Notes under the pieces: generated by a model
Databases searched by the model: none
What the model was told of the DNA's origin: nothing
The model's input: the letters and a program-made list of their open reading frames with translations, nothing else
Source of the DNA: Pokkaliibacter sp046614695
GTDB lineage: Bacteria > Pseudomonadota > Gammaproteobacteria > Pseudomonadales > Balneatricaceae
Length of the DNA: 64,000 bases
Reading direction: 5' to 3'
NCBI RefSeq assembly: GCF_046614695.1
Contig: NZ_JBKKHQ010000008.1
Span: 127,819-191,818, forward strand
Made by a program: the position numbers and the translations under genes
Part shown: positions 24,938-33,719 of the stretch, piece after piece
Position numbering within the stretch: the stretch's first letter is position 1
How the letters are laid out: the number at the start of each line of letters is the position of its first letter

Positions 24938-26110
24938 ATGAAGGTTGGCATTGAAGATATCTGCTTTTACACCGCGAATTATGTTTTGGACATGGCGGTT
25001 TTGGCCGATGTTCACGGTATTGAAGTAGAAAAGTTTTATCAGGGCATTGGTCAGGTTGAAATGAGCATGGCTGCGCCCGATGAGGACATCGTGACGTTAG
25101 CCGCAGCGGCTGCCAAACCTATTGTTGAAAACCATGATATGAGCCAGCTGCGTACCGTACTGGTCGCTACCGAAAGTGGTATTGATCAGTCCAAGTCCGC
25201 GGGGGTTTATGTTCATAACCTTCTGGGGTTGCCATCGCACTGCCGTGTTCTGGAAATGAAGCAGGCTTGCTATAGCGCTACCAGCGCCTTGCAAATGGCC
25301 TGTAGCCTGGTGGCTCGTCAACCAGAGCAGAAAGTGCTGGTGATCGCGACAGATATCGCCCGATATGATCTCAATTCATCCGGTGAGCCGACTCAGGGCT
25401 GTGGCGCGGTGGCAATGTTGGTGGGAGCCAATCCTAAACTTCTGGAAATCGAACCTGTGTCAGGTCTCTTCTGTGAAGATGTGATGGATTTCTGGCGACC
25501 CAATTATCGCAGTACGGCGTTGGTGGATGGCAAGTACTCCACCAAAGTGTATCTGCGCTCACTGAAGCAGGCATGGCAGGACTATCAGGAGCAGGGTGGC
25601 CACAGTGCTGATACTTTCTCTTATTTTTGCTACCACCAGCCCTTTACGCGTATGGCCCAGAAGGCTCATACCCACTGGCTGAAGCAGGTCAAAAAGGAGT
25701 TGTCTGCTGAAGCCATTGAGCAGCAACTGGAGCCATCGCTGGTCTATAACCGACGTATTGGTAACAGCTATACGGCTTCCATGTATATCGGTTTGGCCTC
25801 TCTCCTGGATAACACTCAGGAGAATCTGGATAACAAGCGTATTGGCCTTTTTAGTTATGGTTCCGGGTGTGTCGCCGAATGGTTTGCCGCCAAGGTGCAG
25901 CCTGGCTACCGTGAATACCTGCGCACGGCATATCATCAGCAATTGCTGGAGAGCCGAACCGCTATTGATTACCCGACTTATCGCCGACTTTATGAGTTTC
26001 CTAATCCGACGGATGGCGGCGATCATCAAAACCCTCATGAGACCACTGGGCCTTTCCGCCTGAGTGCTATCAGCCAGCATAAACGCCTCTACGAAAAGAC
26101 CTCTTCATGA
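24938..26110 (+). CDS. mvaS: Hydroxymethylglutaryl-CoA synthase
   Basis: Condenses acetyl-CoA with acetoacetyl-CoA to HMG-CoA. About 390 residues from the ATG at 24938 (MKVGIEDICFYTANYVLDM). The frame is open further upstream, but that stretch overlaps fni and has no family similarity. The catalytic residues are in place: Glu in VATESGIDQSKSAG, the acyl-Cys in LEMKQACYSATSALQMA and His in CYHQPFTRMAQKAH, plus the late SYGSGCVAEWF loop. Its stop overlaps the mevalonate kinase start (ATGA). Confidence 0.94.
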   Translation: MKVGIEDICFYTANYVLDMAVLADVHGIEVEKFYQGIGQVEMSMAAPDEDIVTLAAAAAKPIVENHDMSQLRTVLVATESGIDQSKSAGVYVHNLLGLPSHCRVLEMKQACYSATSALQMACSLVARQPEQKVLVIATDIARYDLNSSGEPTQGCGAVAMLVGANPKLLEIEPVSGLFCEDVMDFWRPNYRSTALVDGKYSTKVYLRSLKQAWQDYQEQGGHSADTFSYFCYHQPFTRMAQKAHTHWLKQVKKELSAEAIEQQLEPSLVYNRRIGNSYTASMYIGLASLLDNTQENLDNKRIGLFSYGSGCVAEWFAAKVQPGYREYLRTAYHQQLLESRTAIDYPTYRRLYEFPNPTDGGDHQNPHETTGPFRLSAISQHKRLYEKTSS

Positions 26111-27102
26111 TTCATGCTTCAGCTCCCGCTAAGATCATTCTTAGCGGTGATCACTCCGTTGTTTATGGCGCGCCAGCGCTGGTCGCCGCTATTTCACCTC
26201 GCGTTAAAGTGACATTGCAGGAGCTGCCAGAGCCCATCGTGCGGCTTCATGCCGACGGTCAGCACGCCGAGATGAGTATTCCGGACTGTCTTGAGCTGCA
26301 GGCTGAACTGGATGAGCTTCATGATGACTTTATGGAAGGTGAAATTAGTGTTCATGATGTTCTGGAGTCTGGCAGCGAGCTGTTTTTTTACGCCTTGAGC
26401 CAGTGGCTTCAGCCTGATGCTCGCAAAGGTGTCGAGCTGTGGATGGACTCTCCCATTCCTATTGGCTGTGGCCTCGGTTCCTCTGCAGCCACCATTGCGG
26501 CGGTTTGCTGTGCTGCGGGCAAGTTTTTTGGTGAGCCTCTTGAAGACTTGCAGTCTCTCGTCGCTCAGGTTCGTTTTATTGAGCGTCTTCAGCATGGGCG
26601 CGGCAGTGCGCTGGATGCCTCCGCGGTCGTCTTCGGTGGCGTGGTGCATCTGGCAGATACCCTGACTGAACAAGCACCGCTGGATAACAACTGGTGGGTC
26701 GTTCACACCGGGAAACCAGCCAGCTCTACCGGGGAGTGTGTGGCTGCCGTTCGCGAAAAGTATGAAGACAGCCCAATCTGGCAACGTTTTTCTGAAGTGA
26801 CGAACCGATTCCAGGCGGCAATGACTGCTGGTGATGAGCCCGCGCTGGCTCAGGCGATTAAAGATAATCAGCGTTTATTGGAAGAGCTGGGCCTTGTGCC
26901 GGAGCGCGTACAGTCTTTCGTGCGACGCATTGAGATTGCCGGTGGTGCAGCGAAAATATGCGGTGCGGGTTGCATCGTCGGTGAGGGCGCTGGGGCGGTT
27001 CTGGTTCGTGGTGTTGATCCTACGACGCTGGCGGAAGAGGCTGGCTACGGCTGTCAGCCCATCATCGGAGATAGGCATGGCGTCCGACTGGAACCGGCTT
27101 AA
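26107..27102 (+). CDS. mvk: Mevalonate kinase (GHMP family)
   Basis: Phosphorylates mevalonate. The 331-residue GHMP kinase has motif 1 APAKIILSGDHSVVYGAPAL, the ATP loop PIPIGCGLGSSAATIAAVC, a basic-patch segment HGRGSALDASAVVFGG with the catalytic Asp, and the C-terminal GGAAKICGAGC motif. The E/D-H-S-V-V-YG form of motif 1 is typical of mevalonate kinases. Its 3' end overlaps the next kinase by 26 bp, which suggests strict co-translation. Confidence 0.9.
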   Translation: MIHASAPAKIILSGDHSVVYGAPALVAAISPRVKVTLQELPEPIVRLHADGQHAEMSIPDCLELQAELDELHDDFMEGEISVHDVLESGSELFFYALSQWLQPDARKGVELWMDSPIPIGCGLGSSAATIAAVCCAAGKFFGEPLEDLQSLVAQVRFIERLQHGRGSALDASAVVFGGVVHLADTLTEQAPLDNNWWVVHTGKPASSTGECVAAVREKYEDSPIWQRFSEVTNRFQAAMTAGDEPALAQAIKDNQRLLEELGLVPERVQSFVRRIEIAGGAAKICGAGCIVGEGAGAVLVRGVDPTTLAEEAGYGCQPIIGDRHGVRLEPA

Positions 27103-28018
27103 GGTTTCCGCACCTGGCAGCCTGATGGTGATGGGGGAGCATGCTGTTCTTCATGACCAGTGGGCCATTGCCACAGCGGTTGATCGCCGTATTGAGCTGA
27201 GTCTGGTGCCCCGCGATGACCGCAATGTCATTATTCGATCTTCTCTGGCGAACTACGAAGCCAGCCTCAATCAGCTGCTGCCTCATCCTCAATTGAAGTT
27301 CGTGCTTGAAGCCATTGCTCAAGCGCATCCCAGCCAGGGCTTTGAGGTCGATATTGAATCTGCTATCGACCACACCGTAGGACTTGGCTCCTCGGCAGCG
27401 GTGACCGCTGCAATGGTGGCTGCGTTAGCCTTTTGGGAGAATCCAGCGCTGGCAGATGATAAAGCGCTGTTGCTTCAACGTGCTCATGAAGTCGTACTTG
27501 CTGTTCAGGGAAGAGGGTCGGGCACTGACCTTGCTGCCAGTGTTTATGGTGGCCTGCTTGGGTATCGCGTTGATGGCCGTCAGGTGAAACCCTTACCCGC
27601 AATATGGCCCATAACACTGGTGTATTGTGGGTATAAGACGCCGACTCCTGAGGTATTGCAGAAAGTCCATGATGAGGCCGCGCAATGCCCTTCGCTTTAC
27701 TCGGGGATTTATCACCTCATGGGACAGGCCGCCGAGCAGGCTATGACGGCTGCCGAGCTGGGCAACGATGAACTTTTCATGCGTTGCATGCAGATGCAAC
27801 ACGGTTTGCTTGATGCGCTGGGTGTGTGTGATGAAACCCTGGCGGACATTGTGTATCACCTGCGCCAACTTCCCGGCGTAAGTGCCGCCAAGATCTCAGG
27901 CTCAGGCCTTGGAGACTCAGTGCTGGCACTTGGCCACACTTCGGCAGAATTACCCTGGCAGTCCATTGCCGTTTCCATGAGTTCACGAGGAGTGGAAGTT
28001 GTCCCTGAGTCCATCTGA
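27077..28018 (+). CDS. GHMP kinase, probable phosphomevalonate kinase
   Basis: A 313-residue GHMP kinase. The ATG at 27077 has a GGAGATAG ribosome site inside the preceding gene; the frame is open further upstream but only as overlap. Motifs are KVSAPGSLMVMGEHAVLHDQ, HTVGLGSSAAVTAAMVAALA, VQGRGSGTDLAASVYGG and the C-terminal AAKISGSGLGD. Sequence alone could also call it a second mevalonate kinase. The pathway has all other steps in this operon and lacks only phosphomevalonate kinase, so that role is inferred from context. It overlaps the decarboxylase gene by 20 bp. Confidence 0.78.
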   Translation: MASDWNRLKVSAPGSLMVMGEHAVLHDQWAIATAVDRRIELSLVPRDDRNVIIRSSLANYEASLNQLLPHPQLKFVLEAIAQAHPSQGFEVDIESAIDHTVGLGSSAAVTAAMVAALAFWENPALADDKALLLQRAHEVVLAVQGRGSGTDLAASVYGGLLGYRVDGRQVKPLPAIWPITLVYCGYKTPTPEVLQKVHDEAAQCPSLYSGIYHLMGQAAEQAMTAAELGNDELFMRCMQMQHGLLDALGVCDETLADIVYHLRQLPGVSAAKISGSGLGDSVLALGHTSAELPWQSIAVSMSSRGVEVVPESI

Positions 28019-29018
28019 TGCATTTCTGAGCTATCTTCCTAAGCGGACTTCTTCTTTGAAGGTCTCGGCCGAGGCTTTTGCTCCTTCAAACATTGCCCTG
28101 TGCAAGTATTGGGGGAAGCGAGATCCTGCACTGAATCTTCCGGTCAACAGCTCACTGTCCATAAGCCTTGGCTCTCTGGGGACTTCAACCCGTGTGACGG
28201 TCATCGATAGCGATCAGGATCAGGTCGTGCTGAATGGTCAAGTACAGGCAGCGGACTCCGCATTTGTACGTAAATGCAGCGCCTTTGTGGATCATTTTCG
28301 CCAGATCGAGCCGGTTCGGGTTCGCATCGAGACCGAGAACAACATTCCTACCGCTGCCGGGCTTGCCTCCTCTGCCTCAGGTTTTGCTGCCTTGACGCTG
28401 GCGCTCGCTAAACTTTATGGCTATGAGCTGGTGGGGCCTGCGTTGTCACGAATTGCCCGCATGGGAAGTGGAAGTGCGTCGCGGTCTCTTTATCAGGGGT
28501 TCGCTGAATGGGAAATGGGTGCCAAAGATAACGGCTCTGATTCTCAGGCTATTGCGTTGTCGCAGCAGTGGCCATCGCTGCGTGTCGGGGTGCTTGAAGT
28601 AACGCGGGATGCCAAAACGGTGGACTCGCGCAGCGGAATGAACCGGACGACGCAAACCAGCCATCTTTATTCTGCCTGGCCGCAGCAGGCGAAAGAAAAT
28701 CTGCTTACACTCAAAGCCGCCATTGCTGAGCAAGATATCCACCAGCTGGGTGCTACAGCAGAGCAGAATGCACTCAGTATGCACGCTACGATGGTGTCCT
28801 CCTGGCCACCGCTGCTGTACTGGCAACCTGACAGCGTTAAATTAATGCATCAGGTCTGGCAGTGCCGTGAATCGGGAGTGCCGGTTTATTTCACTATGGA
28901 TGCGGGTCCAAACCTCAAGCTGCTCTTTGAGGAATCTGCCCAGTCCGATATCGAAGCAGCATTTACCGGACTTGAGGTCGTGAATCCCTGGGCGGGGCCG
29001 TGTCCTCTCAACGATTAA
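27999..29018 (+). CDS. mvaD: Diphosphomevalonate decarboxylase
   Basis: ATP-dependent decarboxylation of mevalonate diphosphate to isopentenyl diphosphate. The 339-residue GHMP-fold protein carries the family-specific segments APSNIALCKYWGKRDPALN, LPVNSSLSISLGSLGTST, AAGLASSASGFAALTLALAK, MGSGSASRSLYQGFAEW and the catalytic Asp in YFTMDAGPNLKLL. The likely start is TTG at 27999, behind GAGGAGTGGAAG, giving a 20-bp overlap with the upstream kinase. Confidence 0.94.
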   Translation: MSLSPSDAFLSYLPKRTSSLKVSAEAFAPSNIALCKYWGKRDPALNLPVNSSLSISLGSLGTSTRVTVIDSDQDQVVLNGQVQAADSAFVRKCSAFVDHFRQIEPVRVRIETENNIPTAAGLASSASGFAALTLALAKLYGYELVGPALSRIARMGSGSASRSLYQGFAEWEMGAKDNGSDSQAIALSQQWPSLRVGVLEVTRDAKTVDSRSGMNRTTQTSHLYSAWPQQAKENLLTLKAAIAEQDIHQLGATAEQNALSMHATMVSSWPPLLYWQPDSVKLMHQVWQCRESGVPVYFTMDAGPNLKLLFEESAQSDIEAAFTGLEVVNPWAGPCPLND

Positions 29019-29761
29019 GTTCTTGGGAATCCATTGAGGGCGTCATTCTGGATAAGGATGGCACGCTGGTGGATTTTTATCCGACCTGGACGCCGCTTTA
29101 TCTCTGCGCGCTTGAAGCGCTATCAGCCGCTTTTTCCTGTCCTTTGTCGAACCTGCTTACAGTCAGCGGCTTTTCACCTCGGGGTGAGCGCTTGGCAAGT
29201 GACTCTCCACTGGTGCACGCGACGCCGGATACCATTCTTGCGCTATGGGCGTCAGCGCTTGAGCAGGATTCCATTGAACCGCTGCGACCGGTGGTGGACA
29301 GGGTGTTTGCTGAGCATTACTTGTTCTCCTTAGTGCCGCCGGGTGACTTGCCAGCGTTGTTCGGTAAGCTGTCAAAACAAGAGTTACGGCTGGCGCTGGT
29401 GACGTCTGATTCGACGCGTTATGCCGAAGGTGCTGTAGCAGCGCTCGGTATTAGTCGTTGGGTGAGCCCGGTGATTGGGTCGGATGCCGGTTTTCCCCCC
29501 AAGCCTTCTGCCGCTATGGCTATTGAGTGTTTGAAGCAATGGCGGTTGGAGCCTCATCAGGTTGCCGTTATTGGCGACCACCCGCGGGACCTGCAGATGG
29601 GAAGGGCGCTAGGTGCTGGCCGTGTTGTTGGTGTGTTAAGCGGGTCAAGTCGGGAAGATGAGCTTGCTCCCTGGTGCGATGAAGTCTGGTCTTCCCTGAT
29701 GAATCTTGAGTTTCTTGCAGAGCTGAAGTTAAAAAAAACCCGGCGGGGGAGCCGGGTGTAA
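29000..29761 (+). CDS. HAD-superfamily phosphatase in the mevalonate operon
   Basis: A 253-residue HAD hydrolase of the phosphoglycolate-phosphatase type. Motif I is VILDKDGTLVDFYPTW (nucleophile and acid Asp), motif II is LALVTSDSTRYA, the motif III Lys is FPPKPSAAM and motif IV is VAVIGDHPRDLQMG. It starts with GTG 19 bp inside mvaD and is the last gene of the operon, so it is probably co-expressed with the isoprenoid genes. A role in dephosphorylating an isoprenoid intermediate is possible but unproven; general housekeeping is as likely. Its last codons encode LKKTRRGSRV, which coincide with a terminator of the opposite strand. Confidence 0.8.
   Translation: MSSQRLSSWESIEGVILDKDGTLVDFYPTWTPLYLCALEALSAAFSCPLSNLLTVSGFSPRGERLASDSPLVHATPDTILALWASALEQDSIEPLRPVVDRVFAEHYLFSLVPPGDLPALFGKLSKQELRLALVTSDSTRYAEGAVAALGISRWVSPVIGSDAGFPPKPSAAMAIECLKQWRLEPHQVAVIGDHPRDLQMGRALGAGRVVGVLSGSSREDELAPWCDEVWSSLMNLEFLAELKLKKTRRGSRV
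29731..29756 (-). terminator. Phasin terminator inside the 3' end of the HAD gene
   Basis: On the minus strand CCCGGC-(6 nt)-GCCGGG is followed by eight T. It terminates the phasin gene about 70 bp beyond its stop, yet lies wholly within the coding sequence of the opposing HAD gene. In the plus direction there is no T-run. Confidence 0.8.
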
Positions 29762-29822
29762 GACGAGTAAGCACACTTACTCTCAAGCCGGGATGCCGCA
29801 AGAATGCATCCCAATTGCCAAA

Positions 29823-30179
29823 TCAAGCCTTGAACTGGGTCATCCAGCTCTTCATGACGCCGCTGTATACATCAGTCAGCTCATCCATCACCTTCGCGGT
29901 TTCATCTTTTGCGCTCATCATGATGGATGTTTGCTTCTGGGCATTTTCCATCAGTTTGCTGTCCAGGTTTTTTGCGTAAACCGCCTGAGCGTCAACGAAC
30001 GCGACCATGTCTTTGCAGCCAGCCAGTTGCTTGGACTGTTGCAGGCTGGAGGACATCAGTTCGCGGGTATATTCGGAATATTCCTTGATCAGACTCTCAG
30101 CCGTTTTTTTGCTAATGGTGCTCAGTTCCATCATGGGCTGGTAAGCTTTTTTCATGTCTTCAAAGAATGACTTATACAT
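29823..30179 (-). CDS. Phasin-family protein
   Basis: A small helical protein of about 118 residues from the ATG at 30179, chosen for its GAGGAG site; an upstream in-frame start at 30224 lacks one. It begins MYKSFFEDMKKAYQPMMELS and continues with KTAESLIKEYSEYTRELMSS and heptad-like amphipathic helices rich in Gln, Lys and Met. Phasins coat polyhydroxyalkanoate granules and control their size. No pha synthase genes are nearby, so the granule role is a family inference. Confidence 0.72.
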   Translation of the reverse strand: MYKSFFEDMKKAYQPMMELSTISKKTAESLIKEYSEYTRELMSSSLQQSKQLAGCKDMVAFVDAQAVYAKNLDSKLMENAQKQTSIMMSAKDETAKVMDELTDVYSGVMKSWMTQFKA

Positions 30180-30298
30180 AAAGGCGCTCCTCATGTTGCG
30201 CTGCACAATAAATTTATAGAGCAAATATTAACCAGTTAGAGGCAACTGTCAACGTCATTTTGTTGCAGTGCAAAATGGATTCGAGACTTTTTAGGCAT

Positions 30299-30325
30299 AA
30301 AAAAAGCCGCTTCAAAGCGGCTTTT
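30299..30325. terminator. Terminator downstream of pta
   Basis: GCCGCTT-(2 nt)-AAGCGGC flanked by an A-run on the left and TTTT on the right. Read on the minus strand it ends in TTTTTTT, 15-41 bp beyond the pta stop. It could also work weakly rightward. Confidence 0.88.
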
Positions 30326-30339
30326 GCAATAAGAGGATT

Positions 30340-32481
30340 TTACTCGGTACGCTGTGCTGCCTGGGCGGCAGTAAGAGCGATCGTGAAAACAATATCCTCC
30401 ACCAGTGCGCCGCGAGAAAGGTCGTTCACGGGCTTGCGCATACCCTGAAGCATAGGGCCAATGCTGATCACGTTAGCGCTACGCTGTACGGCTTTATATG
30501 TGGTATTGCCAGTGTTCAGATCCGGGAAAATAAACACAGTGGCTTTCCCCGCCACGTGGCTGCCGGGCGCTTTGGAGCGGGCAACGTTTTCCATAATTGC
30601 GGCATCATACTGAAGAGGCCCATCGATCATGAGATCCGGACGCAGCTCTTTTGCCAGACGGGTGGCTTCTACCACCTTGTCGACGTCCGCGCCGCTCCCT
30701 GAACCCAGAGTGCTATAGCTGATCATCGCGACACGGGGTTCGATACCAAAGGTTTTGGCCGAGTCCGCACTTTGAATGGCGATCATGGCCAGTTCTTGTG
30801 CATTGGGGTCAGGGTTGATGGCGCAGTCGCCGTAAACCAGCACCTGATCCGGGAGACACATAAAGAACACAGAGGAAACCAGACTGTAGCCCGGTGCCGT
30901 TTTGATCAGCTGCAGAGCAGGGCGGATGGTGTTGGCAGTGGTGTGAACTGCGCCGGAAACCAGTCCATCGACATCATCCTCCTGCAGCATCATGGTCCCG
31001 AGGACCACGTTATCCTGCAATTGCTCTTCGGCGATCAGTGCAGTCAAACCTTTGGCCTTGCGCAGTTCTACCATGGGCTCGATATACTGATGGCGCACTT
31101 CGTTGGGGTCGACTAAAACAACGCCTTCGCCCAGGGTGACACCTGACTGGCGCGCAATCAGCTGGATCTCTTCGGGGTTACCCAAGAGAACGCAGCGGGC
31201 AATGCCTCGTTCAGCACAGATGGCTGCCGCTTTGATCGTGCGTGGCTCATTGCCCTCCGGCAGCACGACCGTTTTACTGGCTCGGCGTGCTCGTTCGATG
31301 AGCTGATAACGGAAAGCCGGGGGTGACAGGCTCTTCACGTAGGAGCTGGTGCGGAAGCTTTCCAGCCAGGATCGGTCAATAAAGCGTGCGCCTTCTTCCT
31401 TAACGCGGGTAATGCGTTCAAGGTCATCCAGCGGGACTTCCTGGTTAAAGCGTTGCATATGCAATGCGGTTTGCCATGAACCAAAAGTGATGGCCATGAT
31501 GGGCAGACCACTTCGCATTGCCTGCTCACAAAGACGCATTACCGCAGGGGAGGGGCGGAAGCCTCCAGTCAGTACCAGTGCAGCCAGCTCAACACCGTTA
31601 AGTGCGGCAAGGCAGGTGGCCAGAATAATGTCTTCACGATCTCCGGGAGTGAAGACCAGTGTGCCTGGCTGCAGTTCATCGATCACGTTGGCAACGCTTC
31701 GTGCCATCATCGCAATGCGTCGAACGCGGCGGTGGGTGATATCGCCTTCGTGAATAATCTCCGCAGCAAAGTAGCGAGCGATATCCAGCGCGCGTGGGGC
31801 GATCAGATCCTGTGTCCAGGGCAGTGTGCCCAGAAGACGAAAGTCGTCGCTGAAAAGCGTGCTGCTGCTAATGACTTCTTCAGCAGAAATCGACAGTTGC
31901 TGGCTATCCTGATGGGCCTGCGGACGAGTGCGTCCGTCTTCATCCACCGGTGCGCTCAGTTTGTTGATTATGCAGCCAAGCACACGCTTGTGTTCGATAC
32001 CGCCATAGGCGCGCGCAGTGATCTCAATGTGGTCTTCAAGCTCGGCAGGGGTGTCGATACCGGGCGCTGCTACCATCACAATTTCAGCATCCAGTGCACT
32101 GGCGATGGCTTTGTTCAGACGCGTTGAGTAGTAGTGGCTCTGGGTCGGTACCATGCCTTCGATAATGATGACGTCAGCATCTTCCGGACGATAAGCCTCA
32201 AACTTGCCGACAATCTCCTCCAGTAGCTCATCACCACGATCTTCACTGAGCAGCCCTTCAACATAACGAATGCCGATGGGAGGAGCGACCGGGCTTTTGC
32301 AAGCACTGGCGAGAATCTGTGTGGAGCGCTCCGGGCCTTCATCGCCCGGATGCAGCTGAGCAATAGGCTTGAAAAAGTGGACTTTCAAACCTTGCTGATC
32401 CATGGCGTGGAATAGCGCCAGTGCCGCGGTGGTCAGGCCAACGCCCAGGCCAGTGGGCACCAGCATTAGCGTTCTGTTCAT
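30340..32481 (-). CDS. pta: Phosphate acetyltransferase (long form)
   Basis: Converts acetyl-CoA and phosphate to acetyl phosphate. At 713 residues it is the long enterobacterial form: an N-terminal dethiobiotin synthetase/CobQ-like P-loop domain (PTGLGVGLTTAALALFHAMD), a DRTGG regulatory domain (about 215-330) and the catalytic C-terminal PTA_PTB domain (about 390-705) with VVLPEGNEPRTIKAAAICAE and VFPDLNTGN-like segments. It overlaps ackA by 4 bp, so the two form an acetate-overflow/uptake operon. Confidence 0.96.
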   Translation of the reverse strand: MNRTLMLVPTGLGVGLTTAALALFHAMDQQGLKVHFFKPIAQLHPGDEGPERSTQILASACKSPVAPPIGIRYVEGLLSEDRGDELLEEIVGKFEAYRPEDADVIIIEGMVPTQSHYYSTRLNKAIASALDAEIVMVAAPGIDTPAELEDHIEITARAYGGIEHKRVLGCIINKLSAPVDEDGRTRPQAHQDSQQLSISAEEVISSSTLFSDDFRLLGTLPWTQDLIAPRALDIARYFAAEIIHEGDITHRRVRRIAMMARSVANVIDELQPGTLVFTPGDREDIILATCLAALNGVELAALVLTGGFRPSPAVMRLCEQAMRSGLPIMAITFGSWQTALHMQRFNQEVPLDDLERITRVKEEGARFIDRSWLESFRTSSYVKSLSPPAFRYQLIERARRASKTVVLPEGNEPRTIKAAAICAERGIARCVLLGNPEEIQLIARQSGVTLGEGVVLVDPNEVRHQYIEPMVELRKAKGLTALIAEEQLQDNVVLGTMMLQEDDVDGLVSGAVHTTANTIRPALQLIKTAPGYSLVSSVFFMCLPDQVLVYGDCAINPDPNAQELAMIAIQSADSAKTFGIEPRVAMISYSTLGSGSGADVDKVVEATRLAKELRPDLMIDGPLQYDAAIMENVARSKAPGSHVAGKATVFIFPDLNTGNTTYKAVQRSANVISIGPMLQGMRKPVNDLSRGALVEDIVFTIALTAAQAAQRTE

Positions 32482-33677
32482 GATTTCACCTCGGCTTTGG
32501 CAAGCTCAGCACTGTCACGGGCGATCATTAATTCTTCATTGGTGGGAACAACCCAGGCCGCGGCCTGTTCGCCCTGGGTGATTTTGCCGGCCTTGCCCCG
32601 GATTGCCGCGTCATTGGCGGTGCTATCGATCTTCAGGCCAAGGAAGCCCAACCAGGACAGGGTGCGTTCACGAATCAGGGTTGAGTTCTCACCAATGCCG
32701 CCAGTAAAGACCAGTGCATCCAGTCCTCCCAGTGGGATCATTAGCTCGCCGACTGCCTTGGCCAGGCGGTAGGAATAGATCTCAAGGGTTAAAATCGCGC
32801 GCTCATTGCCATTCTGCGCCGTTTCTTCGATGGTGCGACAGTCATTGCTCATGCCGGAGAGGCCAAGAAGGCCACTTTCTTTCCACAGAATCGCGTCGAC
32901 CTCATCCACATTTTTGTTCAGGCGGTGAGCCAGATAGGCAATGATGGCAGGGTCAATTGAACCCGAGCGTGTGCCGTGAACAACGCCTTCCAGGGGCGTC
33001 ATGCCCATCGTGGTGTCGACGGAGTGACCATTTCGAATAGCCGCAACGCTGGCACCATTACCCAGATGCGCAATGATCAGTTTGAGCTCGTTGGCGGGGC
33101 GATTCATCAGGCGTGCGGTTTCGCCAGTCACATAGCGATAGCTGGTGCCATGAAAGCCGTAGCGGCGCACACCAAGCTCTTTGTAGTGTTCGTACGGTAG
33201 TGGGTAGAGATACGCATAATCCGGCATCTGCTGGTGGAAGGCGGTATCAAAAACTGCCACCTGTGGTAGTGCCGGGAAGGCGGCCTGTGCAGCTTCAATG
33301 CCAAGTAGATGCGCTGGATTGTGGAGCGGTGCCAAAACCGAGCATTCACGAATACGCTCAATGGCGTTGTCATCCAGAATCAGCGAGTCTCGGAAATACT
33401 CACCGCCATGAACAACGCGATGTCCTACGGCGATGATGTTCTGTGCCAGAGCTTCTTGTGTTTGCAGGAAGGCAACCAGTGCTGATAACGCCGCCGTATG
33501 GCCGCCAGCCTCCAGCGATTGCTGGGTTTTCTGGCCGTTGGCCTTAAAGTTAATGGACGCATCGGCAGTGCCAAGACATTCTGCCATGCCGCTCAACGGC
33601 TGATCGCCATCGACAGCGTTGACTACAGCAAACTTCAAGGAGGAGCTGCCACAGTTGAGAACCAGTACATAATTCAT
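32478..33677 (-). CDS. ackA: Acetate kinase
   Basis: Interconverts acetyl phosphate and acetate with ATP. 399 residues, the family's usual length. Signatures are VLVLNCGSSSLKFAVV at the N-terminus, VGHRVVHGGEYF, FDTAFHQQMP, YGFHGTSY, IAHLGNGASVAAI, DTTMGMTPLEG and FTGGIGENS. It is the first gene of the ackA-pta operon, 42 bp downstream of nadC in the same direction, so the three may be co-transcribed. Confidence 0.97.
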   Translation of the reverse strand: MNYVLVLNCGSSSLKFAVVNAVDGDQPLSGMAECLGTADASINFKANGQKTQQSLEAGGHTAALSALVAFLQTQEALAQNIIAVGHRVVHGGEYFRDSLILDDNAIERIRECSVLAPLHNPAHLLGIEAAQAAFPALPQVAVFDTAFHQQMPDYAYLYPLPYEHYKELGVRRYGFHGTSYRYVTGETARLMNRPANELKLIIAHLGNGASVAAIRNGHSVDTTMGMTPLEGVVHGTRSGSIDPAIIAYLAHRLNKNVDEVDAILWKESGLLGLSGMSNDCRTIEETAQNGNERAILTLEIYSYRLAKAVGELMIPLGGLDALVFTGGIGENSTLIRERTLSWLGFLGLKIDSTANDAAIRGKAGKITQGEQAAAWVVPTNEELMIARDSAELAKAEVKS

Positions 33678-33719
33678 GGGAAGGGAACCTGGTTGAAGCG
33701 AGTGGGTGCCAGTTCGGCC

